A stretch of 64,000 nucleotides of DNA, from positions 3,224,001 to 3,288,000 of the forward strand of contig NZ_JBHSBU010000001.1 of assembly GCF_042650885.1 (NCBI RefSeq). Direction: 5' to 3'. The notes under the pieces were generated by a model. The model did not search any database. It saw only the letters and a program-made list of their open reading frames with translations, and was not told the DNA's origin. The number at the start of each line of letters is the position of its first letter. The stretch's first letter is position 1. Made by a program: the position numbers and the translations under genes. This DNA is from Chitinimonas_A lacunae. GTDB taxonomy: Bacteria; Pseudomonadota; Gammaproteobacteria; Burkholderiales; Chitinimonadaceae. This document shows, piece by piece, positions 57,605 through 64,000 of the stretch.

Positions 57605-58624
57605 TCAGCGAGTACGCTGGCGTCCCATCAGACGCAGACCCAGTTGCAGCAGTGCCTCCCAGACATCGCCCTGGCCGACTCCTTTGATCATGCGGTCGAT
57701 CTCGGCTGCCTGGGCCAGCGCGAGTTTGAGCTGGGCCGGGCTCAGGCGATCGAGTGCCGGGCCGTAGTGGCGCTGGCGTTCTCCCCAGACCCGGTGTTCC
57801 TTGAATAGTTGCGGCAGCGGCAGACCCTGACGGCGGCCACTGCCGACCTTGTACAGGCTGCGCGCCTCTTCGGCCATGGCCCAGAGCACCAGATTGGGCG
57901 CCTCGCCCTCGGCCCTGAGACCGTCGAGCATCCGCACCAGCCGGGCCGGGTCGCCGGCGACCACGGCTTCACCCACTCCCCATACATCGTAGCGGGCCAC
58001 ATCGGCGATTTCGGTGCGTAAATCGGCCAGGCTCAATTCGCCGGGCGGGTGGAGCAGGGCCAGCTTGTCGATTTCCTGTTTGGCGGCGAGCAGATTGCCC
58101 TCGACCCGGGCGGTCAGGAATTCGAGCGCCTCGGGGCTGAGCCGCTGCTGCTGGCGCTTGAGCCGCTCGGCGATCCAGCCGGGCAGTTCGTGGCGGCCGA
58201 CGCTGGGGCAGGCGATGGCTACCCCGGCTTCGCTGAGCGCGCCGAACCATTTACTTTGGGTCTGGGTGCGGTCGAGTTTCGGACACTGGATCAGCAGCAC
58301 ATCGTCAGGCGAGGGCCGGGCGGCGTAATGGACCAGCGCCTCCGAGCCTTCGTTGCCGGGCTTGCCACTGGGCAGACGCAGCTCGATCAGCTTGCGCTCG
58401 GCAAACAGCGAGCCGCTGGCGGCCAGATGGGCCAGCTGGCTCCAGCTGAAACCGGGCTCGACCGTCAGCACCTCGCGCTCACTGCAACCGGCGGCGCGGG
58501 CGGCGTCGCGCAGGGTCTGCACCGTCTCCAGCACCACCAGCGCTTCTTCGCCATGGACCAGATAGATCGGGGCGAGCTGGCCGCCGGCCAGATGGCCGGC
58601 GAGTTCGGCAGGACGCAATGGCAT
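57605..58624 (-). CDS. holA: DNA polymerase III delta subunit
   Basis: 339 residues (E. coli HolA 343). Typical pieces are LAPIYLVHGEEALVVLETVQTLRDAARAAG at the N-terminus, LIELRLPSGKPGNEGSEALVHY, and the central VEGNLLAAKQEIDKLALLHPPG with the family motif NLLA-A-E/Q. It opens the beta clamp as part of the clamp loader. It lies three bases after lptE in the classical leuS-lptE-holA order, so all three are probably one operon. Confidence 0.94.
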   Translation of the reverse strand: MPLRPAELAGHLAGGQLAPIYLVHGEEALVVLETVQTLRDAARAAGCSEREVLTVEPGFSWSQLAHLAASGSLFAERKLIELRLPSGKPGNEGSEALVHYAARPSPDDVLLIQCPKLDRTQTQSKWFGALSEAGVAIACPSVGRHELPGWIAERLKRQQQRLSPEALEFLTARVEGNLLAAKQEIDKLALLHPPGELSLADLRTEIADVARYDVWGVGEAVVAGDPARLVRMLDGLRAEGEAPNLVLWAMAEEARSLYKVGSGRRQGLPLPQLFKEHRVWGERQRHYGPALDRLSPAQLKLALAQAAEIDRMIKGVGQGDVWEALLQLGLRLMGRQRTR

Positions 58625-58627
58625 GGA

Positions 58628-59125
58628 TCAGCTGACCGGCGGCTTGACCGCTGCCAGCCGGCGCAGGATCTGCTGGGCGGCGTCGGAGCGCATATCGCGG
58701 ATCAGCAACTGTTCCTCGGCTTCCTTGCCGAGCACATTGTTCTCGTCGAAGGCGTAGTCGCGGCGCAGGGAGATCCAGGTCGGCGCGATGGCATCGCGGC
58801 CGCCGATCCGCAGCACGAAGCGGGCGCGATAGGTCAGCTGGTATTCGCTGACCCGGCCGGCGCTGTTGACCGACAGCACCTGCTTGTCAACGGTCTCGTC
58901 GTGGATGGTCAGCACGGCGTCGGCCTGGTCGGCGGTCGGCTGTAGCGTCAGGTCGGCGCGCAGTTTCAGTTGCTGGCGCAGCACACCGCCGACGCCTTGA
59001 TCGGAAGCAGCCAGATGGAGGCTGCGGAAGGCGAGCGGCGTGCTGTCGCCCAGGCCGCGCAGATGGAAGCCGCAGGCGCCGAGCAACAGTGGCAGCGCCA
59101 GCGCCAGAAGACGGGATCGGAGCAT
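58628..59125 (-). CDS. lptE: LPS-assembly lipoprotein LptE
   Basis: 165 residues. Lipobox LLGAC with Cys18 and the following CGFHLRG is the LptE hallmark; LRRDYAFDENNVLGKEAEEQLLIRDMRSDAAQQILRRL is the conserved C-terminal part. LptE plugs the LptD barrel in the outer membrane for lipopolysaccharide insertion. ATG 59125 is chosen because AAGG lies six bases upstream and the signal peptide starts there; the frame is open for 14 more codons. Between leuS and holA. Confidence 0.93.
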   Translation of the reverse strand: MLRSRLLALALPLLLGACGFHLRGLGDSTPLAFRSLHLAASDQGVGGVLRQQLKLRADLTLQPTADQADAVLTIHDETVDKQVLSVNSAGRVSEYQLTYRARFVLRIGGRDAIAPTWISLRRDYAFDENNVLGKEAEEQLLIRDMRSDAAQQILRRLAAVKPPVS

Positions 59126-59182
59126 GGAGGACCTTGTGGAAAAGGGCGCCGCCCATGCGGCGCCCACGGGGCTTCGGGTTTG

Positions 59183-61798
59183 TCAGACCACCAGATTGAC
59201 CAGGCGTCCCGGCACCACCACCACCTTCTTCGGTGTCTGGCCGTCGAGGAACTTCTGGACATTGGGGTTGGCGAGCGCCAGCGCTTCGATCGCGGCACGG
59301 TCGGCGGCCGTCGGCACCTGGATGCTGCCGCGCAGCTTGCCGTTGACCTGCACCATCAGCTCGATCTCGTCTTGCCTGAGCGCGGCTTCGTCGGCGACCG
59401 GCCAGGACTGGTCGAGCAGTCGGCTGCCCGGACGCAGCGCTTCCCACAGCGCCTCGCTGAAGTGCGGCACGATCGGCGACAGCATGATCGCCACCGTTTC
59501 GAGCACTTCCTGCGCCAGCTCGCGGCCCTTGGCCGAGCTGAGGTCGGTCTTGGCGTAGTTGTTGAGCAGTTCGCGGATCGCGGCCACCGCCGTGTTGAAT
59601 TGCTTGCGGCGGCCATAGTCGTCGGCAACCTTGTTGATCGCCTGATGGAGCTGGCGGCGCAGCGCCTGCTGGTCCGCGTTCAGTTCGCCCGATTGGTAGG
59701 CGGGCACGAGGCCGGCACCGACGTGGTCGTACACGGTCTTCCACAGCCGGCGCAGGAAGCGCGAGGCACCTTCGATGCCGGCATCGTTCCACTCAAGGCT
59801 CAGCTCGGGCGGGGAGGTCTCCATCGAGAACAGCCGCGCGGTATCGGCGCCATGGCTCTCGATCAGCTCCTGCGGATCGACGCCGTTGTTTTTCGACTTC
59901 GACATCTTCTCCATGCCGCCGATGACGACCGGCTGGCCGTCGCTCTTCAGCGTGGCCTTGATGACGCGGCCCTTGCCGTCGCGTTCGACCTCGACATCGG
60001 CCGGGTTGAACCACTCGGGCTTGCCGCTCGCCCGTTCGCGGAAATAGGTTTCCGCCACCACCATGCCCTGGGTCAGCAGGTTCTTGAACGGCTCGTCGCC
60101 CTTGACCAGACCTTCGTCGCGCATCAGCTTGTGGAAGAAGCGGGCATAGAGCAGGTGCATCACGGCGTGTTCGATGCCGCCGACGTACTGATCGACCGGC
60201 AGCCAGTGGTCGGCGCGCTCGTCGACCATGCCGGTGTTGCTGTCAGGCGAGGCGTAGCGGGCGTAGTACCAGCTCGACTCGACGAAGGTGTCCATGGTGT
60301 CGGTTTCGCGCCGGGCCGGTTTCTGGCACTGCGGGCACGACACTTCGTAGAAGGACGGCATCTTGGCCAGCGGGTTGCCCGCACCAGTCGGCACCACGTC
60401 TTCGGGCAGCACCACCGGCAGCTGTTCCTCGGGTACCGGCACGTCGCCGCAGCATTCGCAATGGATGATGGGAATCGGGCAACCCCAGTAGCGCTGGCGG
60501 CTGACGCCCCAGTCGCGCAGGCGGTACTGGACCTTGGGTCCGCCGTGGCTGTCGCCGGCCAGACGCACCGACATGCGCTCGAACGCGCCGTCGTAGTCAA
60601 GACCATCGAATTCGCCCGAATTGATCAAGGTGCCGTGTTCGGCGTAGGCGGCCTGCCAGGGCGACGGGGTGGTGTCGCCGGCCGAGGTGCGGATCACCGG
60701 CTTGATCGGCAGATCGTATTTCTCGGCAAAGGCGAAGTCGCGCTCGTCATGGGCCGGCACGGCCATCACGGCGCCTTCGCCGTAGCCCCACAGCACATAG
60801 TTGGCGACCCAGACCGGCAGTTTCTCGCCGGTGAACGGGTGGCGCACATAGCGGCCGAGCGGCATGCCCTTCTTTTCCATGGTGGCGAGGTCGGCCTCGG
60901 CCACCCCACCGGTCTTGCACTCGGCACAGAAGGCGGCGATCTCGGCATTGTCGGCGCTGGCGGCAATCGCCAGCGGATGCTCAGCGGCTACGGCGACGTA
61001 GGTGGCGCCCATCAGGGTGTCGGGCCGGGTGGTGAACACCTTGAGCCGTTCGGCCCAGTCGCCTTCAAGGCCGGTTCTGGAGTCGGCATCGAGCGGGAAA
61101 TGCACTTCCATGCCGCGCGACTTGCCGATCCAGTTGCGCTGCATGGTGCGGACCTGTTCGGGCCAGCCGTCGAGCTGGTCGAGGTCTTGCAGCAGTTGTT
61201 CGGCGTAGGCGGTGATCTTGAAGTAGTACATCGGGATTTCCCGCTTCTCGACCGTGGCGCCGGAGCGCCAGCCTTTACCATCGACCACCTGTTCGTTGGC
61301 CAGTACGGTCTGGTCGATCGGGTCCCAGTTCACCACCCCGTTCTTGCGGTAGATCAGGCCCTTCTTGAACAGCCGCACGAACAGCCATTGTTCCCAGCGG
61401 TAGTAGTCGGGCTTGCAGGTGGTGACTTCGCGGCGCCAGTCGTAGGCAAGGCCCAGCGACTTGAGCTGCTTTTTCATGTATTCGATATTGGCGTAGGTCC
61501 AGGCTGCCGGTGCCACGCCCTTGTCGATGGCGGCATTTTCGGCCGGAAGACCGAAGGCGTCCCAGCCCATCGGTTGCAGCACTTCAAAGCCGCGCAGACG
61601 GTGATAGCGAGCCAGCACGTCGCCGATGGTGTAGTTGCGGACATGGCCCATATGGAGCTTGCCCGACGGGTAGGGGAACATCGCCAGACAATAGTATTTC
61701 GGCTTGTGGCCACCTTCGCGGGCAGCGAAGGTCTGTTCGGTTTCCCAGCGCGCCTGGGCGGCGGCTTCGACCTCGGCGGGGCGGTAGTGTTCTTGCAT
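59183..61798 (-). CDS. leuS: Leucyl-tRNA synthetase
   Basis: 871 residues. It begins MQEHYRPAEVEAAAQARWE; class I motifs are HMGH (in PSGKLHMGHVRNYTIGD) and KMSKS (in GGMEKMSKSKNNGVDP). The CP1 editing domain (residues about 225-420) contains PTPSPWQ-like and HDERDFAFA segments. It charges tRNA-Leu. ATG 61798 is selected since the family N-terminus starts there with AGGA upstream; the frame is open further. First gene of the leuS-lptE-holA operon; divergent from the FecR-like gene. Confidence 0.96.
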   Translation of the reverse strand: MQEHYRPAEVEAAAQARWETEQTFAAREGGHKPKYYCLAMFPYPSGKLHMGHVRNYTIGDVLARYHRLRGFEVLQPMGWDAFGLPAENAAIDKGVAPAAWTYANIEYMKKQLKSLGLAYDWRREVTTCKPDYYRWEQWLFVRLFKKGLIYRKNGVVNWDPIDQTVLANEQVVDGKGWRSGATVEKREIPMYYFKITAYAEQLLQDLDQLDGWPEQVRTMQRNWIGKSRGMEVHFPLDADSRTGLEGDWAERLKVFTTRPDTLMGATYVAVAAEHPLAIAASADNAEIAAFCAECKTGGVAEADLATMEKKGMPLGRYVRHPFTGEKLPVWVANYVLWGYGEGAVMAVPAHDERDFAFAEKYDLPIKPVIRTSAGDTTPSPWQAAYAEHGTLINSGEFDGLDYDGAFERMSVRLAGDSHGGPKVQYRLRDWGVSRQRYWGCPIPIIHCECCGDVPVPEEQLPVVLPEDVVPTGAGNPLAKMPSFYEVSCPQCQKPARRETDTMDTFVESSWYYARYASPDSNTGMVDERADHWLPVDQYVGGIEHAVMHLLYARFFHKLMRDEGLVKGDEPFKNLLTQGMVVAETYFRERASGKPEWFNPADVEVERDGKGRVIKATLKSDGQPVVIGGMEKMSKSKNNGVDPQELIESHGADTARLFSMETSPPELSLEWNDAGIEGASRFLRRLWKTVYDHVGAGLVPAYQSGELNADQQALRRQLHQAINKVADDYGRRKQFNTAVAAIRELLNNYAKTDLSSAKGRELAQEVLETVAIMLSPIVPHFSEALWEALRPGSRLLDQSWPVADEAALRQDEIELMVQVNGKLRGSIQVPTAADRAAIEALALANPNVQKFLDGQTPKKVVVVPGRLVNLVV

Positions 61799-61917
61799 CT
61801 GCGCTATCCTGTTCTGATCGCCGCCGGGCGGTGGCCGACGTGGGCGGCCCGGCAAAATCCCGATTATAACCGACGGTTCCGCGCCGGCACGGCGCTGTTC
61901 TGTAAAGGAGAAATCCC

Positions 61918-62772
61918 ATGCGCCGTCTCCTGCTTGCCGCCTTGCTCAGCGCTGCTGCCTATGTCGAGGCGGCATCCACGGTCGTCACGGCGGTCAATAT
62001 GCCGGCCTGGCTCGAGCGGGAAGGTCGCACGCTGCCCCTGTCGCCGAGCCTGGCGCTCCAGCCGCGCGACACGATACGTACCGGCCCCGGCGCCCGGGTC
62101 AGGCTGCAACTGCCCGAGGGCAGCGAGGTCAAGCTCGGTGAGAACGCCGTGTTCCGGATGGAAAACCTCAATCTGTCCGACGGCCGCACCAGTCCGTTCC
62201 AGGCCACGCTCGAAGTCCTCAAGGGCGCTTTCCGCTTCACCACCGGCTTGCTGGGCGGCGAGCGCAAACGGCAGGTCGATGTGCGTATCCAGACCATCAC
62301 CGCCGGCATTCGCGGCACCGATATCTGGGGCCGGTCCGACGAGGAAAAGGACCTGGTCTGCCTGCTCGAAGGCCGCATCGGCGTCAGCCGCGAGGGCGAG
62401 CCGGCCCAGGAGATGAGCGAGCCGCTGAGCTTTTATGTCGCGCCCAGGGGCAAGCCGTCATTGCCGATCAGCAAGGTCGATCCGGACAAGGTCAAGAACG
62501 AATGGGCACCCCAGACCGAGCCGCAGGCCGGCCAGGGGCTGACCGAGCAGAACGGCCGCTGGACGCTGACGCTGGCCCGCGTCAAAACTCAGAAAGCCGC
62601 GCTCGAATGGTATGACCGGCTGCGCCAGGCCGGTTATGCCGCCAAGATCCGCAGCGGTGACGGCCATGCAGTCAGGCTGGAACAACTGGGTAGCGAGGCC
62701 GATGCGAAGGCACTCGGCCAACGGCTCCAGACGGAATTCAAGACACCCCTGGCGGAAGTGAAAAAGCGCTAG
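61918..62772 (+). CDS. FecR-domain periplasmic protein with SPOR-like C-terminus
   Basis: 284 residues. Signal peptide MRRLLLAALLSAAAYVEA. A FecR-like domain (residues about 25-170) has RVRLQLPEGSEVKLGENAVFRMENL and VDVRIQTITAGIRGTDIWGR, the usual FecR pattern. A C-terminal segment (residues about 210-284; RWTLTLARVKTQKAALEWYDRLRQAGYAAKIR) resembles SPOR, a glycan-binding domain, suggesting septal location. No FecI sigma factor or receptor is nearby, so it is not a standard FecIR system. AAAGGAGA precedes the ATG. Divergent from leuS. Confidence 0.82.
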   Translation: MRRLLLAALLSAAAYVEAASTVVTAVNMPAWLEREGRTLPLSPSLALQPRDTIRTGPGARVRLQLPEGSEVKLGENAVFRMENLNLSDGRTSPFQATLEVLKGAFRFTTGLLGGERKRQVDVRIQTITAGIRGTDIWGRSDEEKDLVCLLEGRIGVSREGEPAQEMSEPLSFYVAPRGKPSLPISKVDPDKVKNEWAPQTEPQAGQGLTEQNGRWTLTLARVKTQKAALEWYDRLRQAGYAAKIRSGDGHAVRLEQLGSEADAKALGQRLQTEFKTPLAEVKKR

Positions 62773-62804
62773 TTGTCTCTTCGGGTGGAACCGGCAGTGG
62801 ACAG

Positions 62805-62845
62805 AAAAATGACGCACCACTGATTGTGATGCGTCATTTTTATTT
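62805..62845 (+). terminator. Intrinsic terminator between convergent genes
   Basis: AAAAATGACGCA (62805-62816) pairs perfectly with TGCGTCATTTTT (62830-62841), followed by ATTTATTTG. It is symmetric and serves the FecR-like gene and possibly the regulator on the minus strand. Confidence 0.9.
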
Positions 62846-62953
62846 ATTTGCCACATCTGGCTATATATCTAGCATTTGGTTTGCAGAAATATTTCCATCT
62901 GACCTGAAACGGCTCCCGTCCCGCCCCAACGGCGCCTGTCCCACCAGCAAACG

Positions 62954-63904
62954 CTACAAAGGCCGCACCGGCAAACACAACTGGCACTCGATGGTGGCCG
63001 TGGCGATGTCGTAATAGGCGTCGCTTGGGTAGTACTCGAAGAACGGCCGGCCGTCGGGCTGCATGCCGCTGCTGGGCAGCCAGTCGCGCAGCAGTTCGGT
63101 CCAGGCTTGGGTGGCGAGCGGGGCCGGGCCGCGGAAATGGGCGCTGGCGTAGCGGCCACCGGGCAGTACGGCGATATTGGCCGGGCTGGTGGCGACGAAA
63201 TCGTCCGGCACGGCCACACAGGCGTCGTAGCGACACTTGTCGGGTGCCGTGATGCCCGGGTCGTCGTGGCCGACCCCGTAACGCGCGGCGTTTTCAAGGC
63301 CATGAGCCTGGATCCAGGGCCAGACGGTCTGCTGCCAGAAAGCAGTGACGCCTGGGCCGTAGGCACCGATACGGCGCAGATAGGCGACCCGGACCGGGGC
63401 GAAATTGACGAGCTTGATGTCCATCGTGAACTCCTTGTTGAGAGAGTCACCATGATGACCATGGCAGCCCGCCGACGACTGATCGGGCTTGCGCTGATCC
63501 TGATCGAGATTGCTGTCCCGACGGCGCTGCCGCGCCAGTTCCTCGGCCCAGCGCTGCGGTGAGGCGACGCGCCACTCGGTCGGGGTGCAGCCAAAACGCT
63601 GGCGGAAGGCCCGCGCAAACGCCTCGCCCGAACCGAAACCGACCCCCAGCGCAATCGTCAGCACCGGAATATGCGGCTGATTGGCCAGATGAGCCGCCGC
63701 CATATCGAGCCGCCGACGGCGCAGATAATCGCCCAGCGTCTCACCCATCCAGGCCGAGAACATCCGGTGGAAATGAAACGGCGAGAAATGGGCGATCTCG
63801 GCCAGACTCTCCAGATCGAGCGCACTGTCGAGATGACGGTCGATATGGTCGAGCACCCGGTTCATGCGCTGAGCGTATTCCGATGGCTTGCGAGGGGACT
63901 GCAA
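62954..63904 (-). CDS. AraC-family regulator fused to a GyrI-like effector domain
   Basis: 316 residues. Residues 10-110 are two AraC helix-turn-helix units (LESLAEIAHFSPFHFHRMFS; IALGVGFGSGEAFARAFRQRFG). A charged linker (113-155) leads to a GyrI-like small-molecule-binding domain from residue 161 (MDIKLVNFAPVRVAYLRRIGAYG to the end). Rob and SoxS-like regulators of drug responses have this plan. An internal ATG at codon 161 has AAGGAG six bases upstream, so the GyrI part may also be made separately. Regulated genes are unknown. Confidence 0.9.
   Translation of the reverse strand: MQSPRKPSEYAQRMNRVLDHIDRHLDSALDLESLAEIAHFSPFHFHRMFSAWMGETLGDYLRRRRLDMAAAHLANQPHIPVLTIALGVGFGSGEAFARAFRQRFGCTPTEWRVASPQRWAEELARQRRRDSNLDQDQRKPDQSSAGCHGHHGDSLNKEFTMDIKLVNFAPVRVAYLRRIGAYGPGVTAFWQQTVWPWIQAHGLENAARYGVGHDDPGITAPDKCRYDACVAVPDDFVATSPANIAVLPGGRYASAHFRGPAPLATQAWTELLRDWLPSSGMQPDGRPFFEYYPSDAYYDIATATIECQLCLPVRPL
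63422..63436 (-). promoter_or_regulatory. Internal ribosome binding site and start within the AraC-GyrI gene
   Basis: Minus strand: AAGGAG (63431-63436), six-base spacer, ATG (63422-63424) at codon 161, exactly where the GyrI-like domain begins. A 156-residue stand-alone product would result. The Shine-Dalgarno match is as good as that of the best starts in the window. Confidence 0.6.
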
Positions 63905-64000
63905 TATCGATCTCCTGTCTTGTCTATCTGCCCTGCTGAAGCGGCCAGCCGCTCAGGAGGAAGCGCGTTTGCCGGCTGTCCGGACCGGACCCGATGCGAC

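Noticed and set aside
58970..62416. 1148-residue open frame on the plus strand across lptE, leuS and the FecR-like gene
   Set aside because: Spans three real genes, mostly antisense; composition is His/Gln/Arg/Gly-rich. The leuS HIGH and KMSKS motifs lie on the minus strand.

Overview
The window is GC-rich DNA from a Gram-negative, rod-shaped bacterium with an LPS-bearing outer membrane. It carries mreBCD-mrdA-rodA-rlpA, lptE, LolA-like and SPOR proteins, and a ResB/CcsB (system II) cytochrome c maturation pair beside cytochrome c4 and engB. Together with glnK-amtB next to ubiK and a leuS-lptE-holA block, this gene set points to a betaproteobacterium, probably of the Neisseriales type; the exact genus is inference. 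Coding density is high and most genes sit in tight, often overlapping operons.

Layout. 1-5.9 kb: the rod-shape operon, ending in the septal-ring lipoprotein RlpA. 6-12.9 kb: secreted proteins of unknown function, the nitrogen-sensing pair glnK-amtB with a readable sigma-54 promoter and a perfect NtrC-type site, ubiK, a DMT exporter and an acetyltransferase. 13-19.9 kb: ccsB-resB-cytochrome c4 (minus strand), engB, a LysE exporter, a 2-oxoglutarate/Fe(II) dioxygenase and arfB. 19.9-27.6 kb: a SUV3-like RNA helicase, a type IV McrBC restriction system with an unusually long N-terminal region in McrB, and an unclassified ORF. 28-31.8 kb: an amino-acid binding protein, hemA, an acetyltransferase and prfA. 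32-33.7 kb: a small scar region with an intact IS5-family element flanked by CTAG duplications, inside what looks like a decayed gene. 33.7-37.3 kb: cyanophycinase and cyanophycin synthetase, a nitrogen-storage pair with a possible sigma-54 promoter of its own.

38.0-54.3 kb is the main accessory feature: an 18-gene, one-strand aryl polyene (APE) pigment cluster. It holds a type II polyketide machine (two ketosynthases, a chain-length-factor-like protein, ketoreductase, two dehydratase domains, two acyl carrier proteins), an AMP-ligase fused to a dehydratase, a MIO-type aromatic ammonia-lyase that could supply the aryl starter, an O-methyltransferase, a glycosyltransferase and two acyltransferases for lipid attachment, and a LolA-like/MMPL/lipoprotein export set. 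The polyene is probably built on the carrier proteins, linked to a lipid and moved to the outer membrane.

54.8-64 kb: two small secreted proteins, RNase G, holA, lptE, leuS, a FecR/SPOR periplasmic protein and an AraC-GyrI regulator with an internal ribosome binding site. No tRNA, rRNA, CRISPR array or prophage was seen. The most interesting points are the variant APE cluster with an atypical ammonia-lyase selectivity pair, the nitrogen-control sites, the McrB architecture, AT-rich codon islands inside three GC-rich genes, and a perfect inverted repeat centred on the resB start codon.
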